A stretch of DNA of 64,000 bases from Linnemannia hyalina (Eukaryota > Mortierellomycota > Mortierellomycetes > Mortierellales > Mortierellaceae): contig JAHRHY010000026.1 of assembly GCA_019671135.1 (NCBI GenBank), forward strand, positions 62,001-126,000. Direction: 5' to 3'. A program made the position numbers and the translations under genes. Shown here one piece after another: positions 52,521-64,000 of this stretch. The notes beneath the pieces were generated by a model, which was not told the DNA's origin, searched no databases, and worked only from the letters and a program-made list of their open reading frames with translations. Numbering within the stretch: position 1 is the first letter of the stretch; every line of letters begins with the position of its first letter.

Positions 52521-55090
52521 CTACATGACTTTGCAGTTCTCGTCGTCGGGGCCTTGTTGGTCGGCTTGGCGTGCGCGGTCGTGGCGGATACGGCGCATAG
52601 CTCCAAGCTTCTTCATGTCCACCAGTCGCTTCTTAGCTCGGTTGTTACCCTGTGCCGCAGATCTCAGGTACCATCTCCTTGCTTCATCCAGATCCTGCTT
52701 AACACCAATTCCAACCTAAGAATTGTAAAAAACAAATGCTATGTCAGAGATACGCTTTTGGACTTTGTACACTCCAATTGATACTCATTCATCCACATAC
52801 AAATAAAAACACAAATAGACAACGTTGATTGTACCTCAGAATAGTATCCAACGGCATACTCGGCGCGGGAAAGTCCCTTGTCAGCAGCTTTCCGCGCCCA
52901 GAGATAGGCCTCGGTATCGCTCTGCTTCAAGACACCCTCGGCTCCGGTCAGGTACCATCCCGAAAGTCCTAGCTCACTCTCCGCATCTCCTTGTTCGGCG
53001 GCTCGGGTGTACCAGGCGATACTCCTCCGTGGATCGACAGGGCATGTCAACGCTCCATACTCGTAGCAGTGGCCCAACTTGAACTGACTGGGCGCATATC
53101 CAAACCCTGCTGCCTGAGTGAACAACTCGCGCGAGTAGCCCTCGTCGGGGATGACAGTCGGGATACCGGCTTTCTCGAAACAAAGACCTAGTTCGTGCAA
53201 GGCGTGTGGGTTGTCCTCGTCCGCATTGGACGCCGCGCGCTTGAGCCAGGTGATCGCCTCCCTTGGATTGCTGTGCTGTCCCAACATTCCTTTGAGAATA
53301 ACCATGCCCAACTTGTACATTCCAGCAGTGTCGCCCAAAGCTGCTGCCTTGCGGTAAGATTGGACAGCTCGACTGCTATCTTTTTTAGTTCCGGCGCCAA
53401 TCTCGTAGCACACGGCAGTTCGATATGTCGATGCGGGATGATTCTGTTTTGAGGCTTGGACATAGAGGTTGAAAGCCTTATCGTGATCGATCTGCAGTCC
53501 CAGTGATCCGTTACCATAGCAGTTGGCCAAAAAGAATTGTGCCTCCGGGTAGGCAGGCTTGCCAATACCCACTCCTGTTGTTGCCAGTCGCTTGATGATC
53601 TTGAGTCCCTCCAAGAAGAGCGCCTCCTTATTCTTCTTCTGCCGCTTGGGGTCTGGGTCGTCGTTTCCGAATGTCACTGCTGCCTCAATCAAAGCCTTGG
53701 CATAGTCCAGTTGTGTGGCAGGGTCATTAGTGTTCCTAGCCCGCTGGCGCATCTCGTTGAGAACCTCCAGAGTCAAGGTCCGCCTCCGTGGCGCCATGTT
53801 GGGTCCTCCAGCAGGGCCACCCGGCCTTACAGGACCTGGTCCCATGCCATTTCCTGTATCGCCTCGGTGAGGTGGACGTGGTCCATAAGGTCCTGGGGCT
53901 CCTTGTCCTCCGGGGCCACCTGGGCCCATCATCATGGGGCGAGGGCGACCGGGTCCTGGACCACGCATAGAGGGCGAGGGTTGCAGGTTGGCTCCTCCGG
54001 GCCGAACAGGGAAAGGTCTCGGGCCACCGAATCCAGGCCCATGAGGGCGAAAACCAGGTCTTCCGTTGGGATGATGGGGTTGTTGATTGTGTGGTGGATA
54101 TTGCGCATGCTGAGATTCGGGGTAGTACTCCTGCCCGTATTGCTCATTTCCTGCTTGCTGGTATCCGTTAGTATAACCACCCGGGTATTGATGAAGCTGC
54201 TGTGAGTATCGAGGATCCTGTTGGGGGTATTGGCCATAGGGTTGAGGAGGTCCACGGGGGCGAGGTCGTGGGCGGTCTTGACCGTGGGCTGGAGGAGGAC
54301 GATGATAGTCGTTACCGTAGGCGTAATCGGCAGCCTGGTGGACGGGATTGTTGTGCAGCGACTGCGGAGAGGTCATGTAAGGCGACCCAGAGGGGTTATT
54401 GTTGGCTGCAGCATATGCTCGAAAGGAGGAATGGGTGGAATCCATGCTTGTACGCTGCGAGGCAGGGGAGCTCCGCATAGGGACAAAAGCTGCATTGACA
54501 ATAGGAGACGCAGCAGCAGCGCCTTCAGAGAGAGTGGACGGAGGAACATAAGAAAGGGGATATCCTTGATCCGAGCCCGAGAACCGAGTATCGTCAACGT
54601 AGCCTGATCTTTCAACAGGCTTTTGGGACTCTCCTTCGGCAAAACGCAGCAGAGGCGAGTTTAGGTCTAGGCCAGTAATGCTGCTGGTGTCAGACCGGTC
54701 GTCGAGGGAAAGACATCCGAGATCAAAGTCGAGAGGGACTTGGACTTTGACGTTGTCGTTGGTGTTGTTGTGAGTATACGACTGGGACGATACAGGCAAG
54801 TCGACCGAGGAAGGTCTACCCGCGATTGTCCAATTAGAGGACGAGGCCGAGGACGACGAAGAAGCCGAAGTAGGTGAGCTCAGGGGAAGTTTGTTGTGTG
54901 GCGGTGGTGGATGATATGGATGTTGAGTTTGACGCTGGTGTGCCGGTGGAGGAGGTGGGTGATATTGAACGGCATCGGACTCGTAGAGGTCGTATTCAGC
55001 CACGGTCTGGGTCTGGTAGTAGTCTCTTTGGGGCAATGGAGCAAGTCTGACTTGAGGATAGGCAGCATTGGCAGTGTTCACACGGTCCAT
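52521..55090 (-). CDS. SKT5: Sel1-repeat activator of chitin synthase (Skt5/Chs4 type)
   Basis: Two exons, 55090-52835 and 52715-52521, coding 816 aa; GT-AG intron of 119 bp, phase 0. The first half is disordered and rich in Pro, Gln, Ser, Gly and Tyr (HPPPPPAHQRQ, many GPGxPRP). From about residue 470, after TLEVLNEMRQRARNTNDP, Sel1-like repeats follow (AQFFLANCYGNGSLG, ASTYRTAVCYEIGAG, AGMYKLGMVILKG, SQFKLGHCYEYG, SELGLSGWYL). The last exon ends NCKVM, a CaaX farnesylation signal as in yeast Skt5. That fits membrane anchoring and activation of chitin synthase III at sites of wall growth. The symbol rests on layout. Confidence 0.87.
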
Positions 55091-55496
55091 GGTGGTATGC
55101 TTGGTGTATGTGGTGTAGTATCAGCAGACAACGACGAGTCGTGAGCTTGGGAAAGAGAGGAAGAAGGTAAAGAGACCAAGAAGGAAAAGATGTCAATAAA
55201 GGAGTCAAGAGGGCAGACGATGGTGAGTGCACTTTTTTTTGGTGTTTGTTTTGTCTGACTTTTTTAAGTTTGCAGGTAGGCCAATTGACGGGACCATGAC
55301 GAGCATGGTCTTTTCTCCTTTTCTGCTTGGTTGATTGTTGTTATTAATACCGCTCGCTGTATGAACTGACAACATACATATATACATTGATGCATATTCT
55401 TCGGAGGAAGTACGCAAGGGGCTGGGGGAGGGAGGGAGAGGAAGGAGAGGCATGACCAAGTTGTGAATGCGGGCAAGGAGAACCAACAAACAGAAG

Positions 55497-55528
<32 letters not shown>

Positions 55529-56214
55529 GAATGTGTGTTCATGGACCAAGGAGGTGGATCCATGAAAGAAGGAAGAAAAGAAAACTTACTTGTGGCCGAG
55601 AAAGGTCTAGTCCCCCCGGTAAGGCAACGAATGTATCGAGCAATTGGCTCCCTTTGTTAAGGACCGAGCGAGAACAGCAGGGGAAGGAAGGGGTATGTAT
55701 GTGAAAATAAGCGTTGGTATGTGTGAGCGAATGACCGGGTGGGGGTGATCAGGTGGTGGAGGAGGGAGTTTCTGGAGATCAGACAGAAGGGTGATCAGAG
55801 GGAGTGAGTCGAAGAGAGACCGAGGAGGGGAAAGAGGAAGAGGAATGTGCAATGGAGTGGAGAGGAGAGAGAGAGAGAGGAGAGAGAGAGAGAGGAGAAG
55901 AGAGAGGGGGAGGGAGAGAACAAGTCCAAAAAGGGGGCTGACTCTTTCTTTTTCTGGCTCGTCCTTGTCCATCCTCGCTCATCATGCCTTCCTTGTTTGA
56001 ACAAAATAATATGTACGCCGCACTGCGTCATTTCGGCGTCTAAAACCAGAGTGCTAACCCTCTTTTCTCTTTTTGTTCATGTCCTTGTCCTTGTCCTTGT
56101 CCTTGTCCTGGGGTCTCATCGATACGCCACACTCGAACACTCAACTCCAAAACTCGAGTTTCTTTTCTTAGAGCTGTCCACACGATTGACTGTTCCCTCG
56201 TCTTGTTGATGTTT

Positions 56215-56250
<36 letters not shown>

Positions 56251-57365
56251 GTTGGCACGGTCCATTTTTTTCCTCTTCCTATTTTTATTCCTCCTTGTCA
56301 CCTTCACCAACCCATTTACGGGTGTAATTACCTTCATTGTGCACCCGCTTTGGAGGTTCAATCATCCACCTGGCATGAGTTATCAGCCCCAAAAATAGCG
56401 GCTAGGCTAACCCTTAACTCAAAGACCATCTAATATTAAACATTCGTGAACACCAATCGTGGTAGGATTAAGGTTCGTTACCAGGAGCTATCAGATACGT
56501 GATACTTGTTGATGCCGTTGATCAGCCAGCGAAAGGAGGAATGGTACGTACCTGGACGGGTATGTCTCTCTCTCGAAGAAAAGATACTACAAAAATGCTC
56601 ATTACGGTACTTTACTCATCCCGTGGGCGCCAGAAAAGATACCAACGACAAATGGACGATCATCATCCTTCTTTTCCGATCGTGTCTATCTGCATCCATA
56701 TCATGTCAACTTTATGTTTCTGTTTTTTACATCCGACAATATATATGCGGAGGACTTGCAGCCCGCTAAAGATTCTTTCTCACCTACTCGATCGCCCCAC
56801 TCTCATCCTTCCTTCGATCACTGGAGCTCGGACATCGATTCTTTTCTTTCTTTTTTGCTTTTTTCCATCATTCAAATACAGAAGTATAATCCCAGATACT
56901 GACAGTACCTCCAGAGAGGAGATGTAGAAGTATGGCATGTTTATATCTCCGTGTTAGATCGCGCGTGGTTTGCCACCAATTTTTATCAACGTGCCCTTAA
57001 TCAAATGACCTAGAGCTGCTTGAAGAAAGATTTGCCTTGGTGGCTTGCTCTACTCTGTCATTCCCATCAGTCAGACGTGTGAATGAATAAGAGAGCTTTT
57101 CATGGGATACACACATGTTGAGCCTGTTTTGTTCTCATCCTTTTCTTCTTCTACTTCATCTCCGTCTTCGACATCTCCAAGACTGACAGCAACAAACCTT
57201 CAACAACATACCCTTCCACACATCAGGACAGGACAGTCTGTTGACTACAAAGAGGAAAACACACAAACGCCAGACAGCAAGCACAGGAACGTTTTTTTTT
57301 TTTTTTGCTCACAGGGGTGAGGAACACTCTCCACTCTTCACACTACCAACACCTTTGCCACCATC
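55091..57365. other. Divergent promoter region, SKT5-like and ankyrin genes
   Basis: 2.3 kb without a supported gene. Simple repeats: an A-run of about 28 (55498-55525), GA tracts (about 55858-55912), TCCTTG repeats (56083-56108) and CT repeats (about 56217-56247). Open frames here follow these repeats. A T-run (57291-57306) lies about 60 bp before the ankyrin gene's start. Confidence 0.5.
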
Positions 57366-60060
57366 ATGAGAGGTTCAACAAAAGGCCCGAAGGACCCCGA
57401 GGACTACGAGAATTCCTTCCTCCACCAGACCATCGGAGGCTCCCGCATCCGCTCATATTCACAACGACATGGCCAACACCGTCTCAATCGTCACCATCAC
57501 CCCTCCTCACAACCCGAAGGAACAACATCAACATCTTTCAACTCTCAGACGTCATCTGCAGGTCCTGTAGGGCCCACCGCCTCGTCCGTGTCGTCCTATC
57601 TCGAAAACCTGCCCTCCGTCACCCTCGACAACACAGACTTGCCACCCAGACCACCTCGCCCGCCCGGCGGACTCCTCGGTATCAGTAACGGACGTGGGAT
57701 GGGCTACAATCGGAGTCTCGGAAGTAGTTACGACAGTCCTCAGGCGACTCACGGATCCTTCAACGGCCATGTCCGCAGTGGCGCCAACTTGTATGGAGCC
57801 AAGAACCCCTCTTCGTCCGGTCTCTCTCCCGCAAAGTCCTCTGGAAACCACCACCGACCGTCCATGTCTGTCTTTCCGATTCAAAAGGCGCTCGAGATTG
57901 CCATGAAAGAGTCCCGGCTACTGGCTGCAGCGTCGTCACGAGGCGGATCAGGAACCTCTGGAACGGGTATGAGCACTGGTATAACCTTTGTGAGAGAACT
58001 CAGGAAGGCCAGGCACGCACGCGGTGCCATCATCACGGAACATGGACCAACACCCGACATTTCTCTGGATGAGGCAGAAGAGGGAGATATGCAGACGGAT
58101 TCTGCCGTCGGCCATCCAAATCCCAAGAATGTAACGGACACCGGAGCCAAGGCTGCAGGACAACAGGCGGACGACCCCATGAGCGAGTTTGAGTCACAGA
58201 CAACGGCTCGATTCTTTAGTCTCTCCACGGGATCGAATTCGAGCAGCTCAACTCAGCCCGAAGCAGGCGACATTCGGATCCAGCGGCCTGCTGTCATAGC
58301 TCTAGATGCCAAAGGAGCCTACCCTGGGATCGCTCATCTCCCACACTCACTCACAGCACAATCAGGAGCGGTTGCACTGCACTATCCCAGGGCCCTCAGG
58401 AATGTTGTTCTGCCCTCTAGACCGTGGCAACCGTCGTCCGAGTCCTATGCAGCCTTGGCATCCCCTTCGATCCCGACCATCCACTCTTCTGCCTCTTCCT
58501 CCAACATTGGTGCTCAGGATTCTCCCTTCATATCCTCATCCACCTCATCAGCATCGTCATCGTCTACTTCAACACCATACCAACCTCACTTTTCACCCGT
58601 TTTATCTTCTTCCTCTTCTTCATTTTTATCTGCGCCCATCTGGTCAACGAAATCGTCCATCAATGCCTCGATATCATCGTCGTCGAATTCAGCCGTTCAT
58701 GCCGTCCGCGAACTTCTCGATTCATACCCGGCCCCCTCGCCTTACTGCGTCGACGACAAGAAGCGATCCCCTCTGCACTTTGCGGCTGCGTCTGGGGATC
58801 TGGAGCTGGTCGAGTTTCTACTGGAGCGAGGAGTTCGTCCTGACTGTGGTCGTGACATTGCCGGCAACATGCCCCTCCACCTCGGTGTGTCCCTTTGTTA
58901 GAGCCTTCGTTTTTATTACTGTCATGTCAGAGTTTCATGCGACTACTAACTACCTGGTTTTGATTCTGCAATTTCTAATTGATAGCGATTATCTCGAACA
59001 GGATTGATGTTGTCGCTGCATTACTCAAAGCCGGTAGGGACACGGACGGACCTTGGATATCACTGTGCCACATCGAATAAGTTTAGGCTACATGAACTCA
59101 CACAACTCTTTCTTTGGATATTTAGGAGCGGACATGACACTGGCATCGCCGATGACTCACAAGACACCACTGGACCTAGCCGAATCCCGCCTCAGTTATT
59201 TGTTGTCGCGTGCACAGGATACGGCGAGATACCCTTCGGGATCCATGGGTCTTCACACCAGCCACAGCCACAACCAAATCGTCACACGGCCATCCTTTTA
59301 CACGCCTCCTGCCCAATCTCCAGCATTACTCTACCAAATCAAGGGTATTGTCAATCTCCTTCGACCCTATGTTGTCCGGCAACAACGGTTGCAGCATGGC
59401 GAGCGGCACAAGGAGCGGCACAAGGAGCGGTCGTGGGATCGTGCGGACAAGTATATGAAGCAACACCCTTCACAGGAAGGAACCTATGGCAGCAGCAGTG
59501 GACTCTGGCATTCAGACCCACATTCGGACGCCCATTATGGAGATATGGAGGATGAGGATGAGGATGACGACGACGACGATGACGATGATGATGACATGGA
59601 TACTGGAGAAGGTGGACGGCCGCTGGGGAAAAAGTTGCCATTGTTCCGTCAGGAAGCAGATATGGACGAGGACGATGAGCTGCCGTCATACTCGGCCAAG
59701 CCCAAGAAATTGGGACGACGACTGAACCGGAGGATGGATGCTGATGAGACGGAGGTGGCCCTGGAGAGTCTTATGAACGGCTTGTCACTTTTGGAGGCGA
59801 CTCGGAAACAACAAGAGCAACGGCAGTTACAACAGCAGCAACAGCAGCAGCTTGTTCAGGACGGCACGGGCAGCAGCGGCATGTCACTAGGTGCAATGCC
59901 TGCACTTGGAGGTGTTCCTGATATTGGAGATGGCAACTTGGCCGACAGTGAGCTGGACCCGAGGAGCGAGCAAGATGTGGATGAGGCACTGCCAGATCTG
60001 TTGGAACAGGTGCAGCAGGTTCTTCAGGCCATCAAGTTAAATGAGAACAAGGCCACATAG
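57366..60060 (+). CDS. Ankyrin-repeat protein with long disordered region
   Basis: Three exons, 57366-58884, 58986-59033 and 59126-60060, coding 833 aa; both GT-AG introns are short (101 and 92 bp) and in phase 1. The first 460 residues are Ser/Pro-rich. Ankyrin repeats lie at about 480-560, and all three exons contribute: RSPLHFAAASGDLELVEFLLE, then GNMPLHLAIISNRIDVVAALL, then GADMTLASPMTHKTPLDLA. A basic segment (HGERHKERHKERS), an Asp-run of 12 or more, a Gln-run and a C-terminal Leu-rich helix follow. Ankyrin repeats bind partner proteins; the target is unknown. A TORC2-type Avo2 relation is possible but unproven. Confidence 0.85.
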
Positions 60061-60616
60061 ATCGCTCTGTTTGTCTCGCTTTTGGGTGTGGCGCCTTACT
60101 CTTTTTTTTTTCTTCTTGTTCCTTAGAGACAGTCCTTTTCAAAATTGTACAACGCACATTAAAAAAAGCAAAAGAAGCAAAAAAAAAAAAAAGTCGACAG
60201 CCAGTCTGTATTTTGTAAGGATCGACAGGGGAGTCTAGACAAACGAGTAGAAAGTCGACGAGGACATGGATTTCATGCGGGGTTTTTAATATTGTTCGAG
60301 CTTAGAGGAGTGTGACCCATTTTGTTGGAAAATGGGAAAGGGGACCATGCACCCGGCTGCAAGGGAGAGAGACAAGTCGACAATCGACAGACAAGGTTTG
60401 TCGGCGATGAAAGAGCGACAAAAAAGAAATGTATAAATCAGTGGGTAAAGTTTCTTTATTAGCCTCTTTTTGTCACCAACCCTTGCGCTTTTTCTCATAC
60501 CCATTCCTACCTTCTCTCCTTGCTCGCTCCACATAACACCCTCGCCTCTCTCCGTTATTCCCTCTCCTCCCCTCACCCTCTTTCCTCCCTAACACCCACA
60601 ACTCTAAGCAAAAACC
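60061..60616. other. Spacer, ankyrin gene 3' end to stomatin-like gene
   Basis: A- and T-runs (about 60099-60110, 60178-60192). C-rich leader before 60617. No gene. Confidence 0.4.
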
Positions 60617-62466
60617 ATGTCTCATCACCACCACGATGGACAGCAGCAGCAGGGCGAGATTCAACAGATTCTGCCAAAGACCTCGGTCGTGAACCAGCCC
60701 AAGAAGAACAACTCCATGAACACAGCAGGCAATGTCACCGTCCAGACCCACGCCCAAGGTACAGTACACCTTTTTATTAGCAATCTCCTCCCCTCTCTTA
60801 CCGTTACAATGCAGCCAAAGACTAAACTATGTTCTCCTTCCTTCTATGTTGGCGGGTGCTAATGAATGATAGAGTATCCGGCGCAGCGTGTGCATGGCTT
60901 CTACGGTACGATGGTGAACGCCTTTGGTAGCATTATCGGAGCCTGTGGCATGGTAAGTAGGCCCTTCCTCGTTCTTGCAGTTCTCCCACATACGACCTTG
61001 TTCTGTGCCCTTTTGAGGGACCCGAAAGTCGACAACCTGTTTTTGGGCTCTGTTGAAGAGGAAAAGCAGTCATAGCCACTTTAACTTTTCTGAGTTCCGT
61101 GGCTCCGCACGCGAGGGCGTGGATGTTGATGGACGCTGAATAGTTGCGAATGCTCGTTACGCGTTGCACACACGGAGTCTAACAGCTGTTTCCTCCTTCT
61201 TTTACTTCTGTAGATTCCATGCTGTATCTGGTATGTCTCCTTACCACTTCACTTACAAAGTTTCCTTCAGTGCTTTCTACTTTCTCGTCTGACAGAAACA
61301 AGAACTAACGCGATCTTATCTTTTTTTTTTTTGCTTTCATTTGCGTCTGGTACCATTGACTCAGCTGCCCCAACCCGTAAGTTATCGATTGACGCCTTCC
61401 TTTGACTCCTCTCGATATACTGTTAGTCGATTCTCAAACTAACGACCCCAATCCTCCATACTTACTTCAAAACAGATATAAAACAATTGACCAGGGTACA
61501 ATTGGTCTGGTGACCCGCTTTGGACGATACTACAAGACAGTCGACCCAGGTCTGATCCGCCTCAACCCTTACACCGAGTCTGTCTACAAGGTTGACATGC
61601 GTATCCAAGTCTCCCACATCCTCGACCAAGTTATCATGAGTAAGTCAGCGCCCATTTCCGCATTCTTTTCTTCCCATTTAACGTTCACTCTCTGATCCTA
61701 TATTCATCTCCTATATATCCAATAGCGAAGGACAACGTGAACGTGCACATTGACTCGGTCGTGTACTGGCACGTCATTGACCCCTTCCAATCAACCTACG
61801 GAATATCAAACGTCCAACAGGCCCTGGTCGAGCGTACAAAGACCACCCTCCGACAAGTCCTCGGAGCCAAGCTCCTCCAGGAGATCATTGAGAACCGAGA
61901 GCAACTTGGACACGAAATTCAAGAGATGATCGATGGCCCTGCGCATGCATGGGGTGTCGCTGTAGAGAGCATCCTGATCAAGGATATTCAGTTCTCAAAG
62001 AGTCTTCAGGAAGCCTTGTCGTCTGCTGCTCAGGCTAAGCGTATTGCCGAGTCCAAGGTTATTCAGGCGCAGTCGGAGGTTGATAGTGCCAAGTTGATGA
62101 GACAAGCTGCCGAATGTAAGTCTTTCCTTTTGTTTGTTCACTGGACACGCCGATAGTTTCATTGAAAAGAAGACTGGCCCAGTTATTTGTGCTAACGATA
62201 TGTCCTGCAAACCCATTCTTTCTTTCCTTTCTCACGTACTAGTTTTGAATACCCCTGCGGCAATGCAGATCCGTTACTTGGAGTCGATGGCATCAATGGC
62301 GCGTCACAGCGGCCAAAAGACAATCTTCATGCCCACTACCGATGACGCCAGAACACACTTCCATTCCACCCCTGCCACTGGCGGTGACTCTGGTAGCGGC
62401 ACTGGCTTCAACATGCCTTCTGTCCAGATCGCCGGCTCCAGTGGTGTTCAGACTTTGAAGTATTAA
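60617..62466 (+). CDS. Stomatin-like SPFH (band 7) membrane protein
   Basis: Seven exons: 60617-60758, 60873-60952, 61214-61230, 61365-61376, 61476-61639, 61726-62115, 62243-62466, coding 342 aa. All introns are GT-AG and every junction keeps frame. Exons 3 and 4 are only 17 and 12 nt and encode IPCCICCPNP, the cysteine-rich membrane hairpin end conserved in stomatins, which supports them. The SPFH domain follows (TIDQGTIGLVTRFGRYY, then NVNVHIDSVVYWHV, then QALVERTKTTLRQVLG). After a long helix (AAQAKRIAESKVIQAQ) comes NTPAAMQIRYLESM. Role by family: cholesterol/sterol-rich microdomain scaffold, palmitoylated at the cysteines. The His-rich N-terminus (MSHHHHDGQQQQ) is variable. Confidence 0.92.
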
Positions 62467-63280
62467 GTACGGCGTTGAAGAGCACCTCACGAGAATGGAC
62501 TCTGGAACTGTAGGAGTGACGTGTTATCATAATAATATGTACATCTAGCGGGTGCTGGCATTGACTATGCATAATAAATGGCATTGGCCGCACTTTTTTT
62601 TTCTAATTTTTTTTTGTTGTTATTGTTTGGAGCATGAGTTTGGACTATCACCGAGCTACAGTCGCCTTCTGTGTCCTCATCTCCACGTGTGTTGGTGCTG
62701 CAGCAGCAGCAGCTGTTGTTGTTGTTGTTGTTGTTGTTGTTGCGAAGAACGAGTCGAAAGTGAATCCACAGAAGCCATGGCCATGACAACTGAGAGTGCT
62801 ACACCTAAATCGTATTATATCTCGTTAAAGAGTACTTCTGCATCGTGTCGAGAAAGTGTGTTCCTTCTCAGGACTTGTTTCAGAAGTTTGTAGGCGTCCG
62901 GAGGATCTGCACGCTCGATATCAAAATCTTCCTTGAGACTGATCTTTGGAGCATTGCCGCAGATTGGTGTGTTGGCGAGCAGGGGGATGCAAATGCTGGA
63001 ACGGTTGAGCCCCGGTGTAAAGAGGGGGGCACAACAGGAGGAAAACACAGTATCAGGTCCTTTATGACGAAAAGTATCCCAATCGGAAACTCTTCAAAAT
63101 CACAAAATATAATAAACGAATGCGACAAACGCGTCTTTATCATACCAAGTTCACATACTTGTACGCGAGTTCAACATCCTTTTTATGACTTTGTCCCGGA
63201 CGACCCAAGCGCAAATCCCGAACAATGTTTCACCTCACACAACTTTGTTTGCAGGGGCAGCAATATGTTTTTACTCAATG
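62467..63280. other. Spacer with repeats; possible gene remnant on minus strand
   Basis: A CAG/GTT-type triplet run (about 62699-62742). On the minus strand, 62819-63048 reads FDIERADPPDAYKLLKQVLRR and ends VLFNEI-stop, which looks protein-like, but I cannot link it to a start or family. Confidence 0.3.
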
Positions 63281-64000
63281 TCATTCGCTGAATCTCACCA
63301 GCATATTTTCCGCCGTTCTATGAAACTCGCCCAACTGCGCCTTTTGGTCTCGAAGGGTCGCTGTCAGTTCCGCCATCTGCGCGTCCATATCCTGTCGGAA
63401 CGCCAACATGGCACTCTGTAGTCTGTTGAACCTGGGTAAACCTGAACGAGTCGTCCGTCTCAGTTCTTGGTTGTAGGCTTTTGGACCTCTGGCTGGGTTT
63501 GGTAGTGCTGTTGACCGTGAGCCACGGTCGTCGCGGTCATGACTCCATCCTGCGACTTGTACTGAGACTCTTTTGTGCCGATGTGGATCGACGTATCGAC
63601 TGTCGCTGGCGGTGCTCAAGGGTATTGGTCCAGAATAGTGGGCGCGCGAGCTACTGCTGCGAGGAAGAGGGATGGCTCGCTGGTCTGGAAGGTTGTAGAC
63701 GTCGGGGTCGTCGATGTCACTGTCATAATAATCGTCCTCATCATCTTTCTCATCGGGAATGGCAGGTTGAGGCCCTTTCTGTCCTGGTTGTTGGTGGTGT
63801 AGTTGGCGAGATGAGGAGGATGACGACGCTACTGCAGCTGGTAGTGACCCTTTCTGTCCTGGTTGTTGGTGGTGTGGTTGGCGAGATGAGGAGGATGACG
63901 ACGCTACTGCGGCTGGTAGTGACCCTTTCTGTTCTGGTTGTTGGCGGTGTGGTTGGCGAGACGAGGGGGATGACGACGCTACTGCAGCTGGTTGTGGTTG
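63281..64000 (-). CDS. C-terminal part of an unrecognised protein with 25-aa repeats
   Basis: The frame is open from the right edge to a stop at 63281 (239 codons); the start lies outside. It begins with three 25-residue repeats (LPAAVASSSSSSRQPHHQQ type), then an acidic stretch (DEKDDEDDYYDSDIDDPD), a basic Arg/Ser part, and a C-terminal coiled coil (RLQSAMLAFRQDMDAQMAELTA). The coiled coil and disordered repeats suggest a scaffold or transposon-type protein, but no family is recognised. Confidence 0.55.
   Translation of the reverse strand, partial: QPQPAAVASSSPSSRQPHRQQPEQKGSLPAAVASSSSSSRQPHHQQPGQKGSLPAAVASSSSSSRQLHHQQPGQKGPQPAIPDEKDDEDDYYDSDIDDPDVYNLPDQRAIPLPRSSSSRAHYSGPIPLSTASDSRYVDPHRHKRVSVQVAGWSHDRDDRGSRSTALPNPARGPKAYNQELRRTTRSGLPRFNRLQSAMLAFRQDMDAQMAELTATLRDQKAQLGEFHRTAENMLVRFSE
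63773..64000. repeat. 75-bp coding tandem repeat
   Basis: CCCTTTCTGT starts at 63773, 63848 and 63923, a 75-bp period with few differences; it continues past the window. Because 75 is a multiple of three, the minus-strand frame stays open through it. Confidence 0.9.

Noticed and set aside
55205..56433. ORFs over A, GA and CT tracts between the SKT5-like and ankyrin genes
   Set aside because: Low-complexity products of simple repeats with no domain or splice support.
57366..60060. Naming the ankyrin protein Avo2
   Set aside because: Only two to three ankyrin repeats and disorder are visible; this layout is not specific.

Overview
The window is fungal nuclear DNA. The host part (about 20-64 kb) has short GT-AG introns and closely packed genes. 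Its gene set points to an early-diverging Mortierella-like fungus (Mucoromycota/Mortierellomycota): F-box/LRR proteins, a Sec14-like pair, an SSH4-like SPRY adaptor, eS12, PhzF, an SPF30-type Tudor protein, a Skt5/Chs4-type Sel1 protein with a CaaX end, and a stomatin-like protein. The lineage is inferred from gene style, not from a database match.

Region 1 (1 to about 19.1 kb) is AT-rich, almost intronless and looks foreign: a mosaic of virus- or plasmid-like genes and transposable elements. It holds a nine-unit 133-bp tandem array (349-1535), two long near-perfect inverted repeats (2128-2578 and 2878-3262), and two copies of a cassette with a divergent zinc-ribbon/coiled-coil gene and a 90-aa gene. 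The cassette is followed by pieces of a replication-initiator-like gene (N-terminal pieces at 4664 and 11806; a 5'-truncated large piece at 15856-17395). It also holds a 748-aa acidic protein with four copies of an unfamiliar module, one full and two partial DDE transposases of one family, and five copies of a 495-bp terminal-inverted-repeat element. Two identical copies of that element bracket a 5.5-kb segment (6248-11745) like a composite transposon, with a TTA duplication at its outer edges. A decayed Helitron (12.4-13.7 kb) and a cluster of short GC palindromes (15.1-15.8 kb) complete the island.

Region 2 (19.1-31 kb) is repeat-rich host DNA: a Harbinger-like transposase fragment, two intron-containing class II tRNA genes, five 5'-truncated LINE tails near them, and two F-box genes, one with a frameshift.

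Region 3 (31.6-64 kb) is ordinary fungal coding DNA. I set exon borders from splice sites, reading phase and family similarity. Genes: Sec14-like 1 (2 exons), Sec14-like 2 (4 exons), SSH4-like (3 exons, minus), eS12 (2 exons), a decayed ORF region, PhzF (2 exons), a broken and an intact ubiquitin-like/RING gene (minus), a decayed short-chain dehydrogenase, SPF30-like (2 exons, minus), SKT5/CHS4-like (2 exons, minus), an ankyrin protein (3 exons), a stomatin-like gene (7 exons including 17- and 12-nt microexons), and a gene leaving the right edge with a 25-aa coding repeat. These genes serve unrelated housekeeping roles (lipid transfer, ubiquitin-ligase targeting, translation, splicing, chitin synthase control, membrane scaffolding). 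I see no operon-like functional grouping there.
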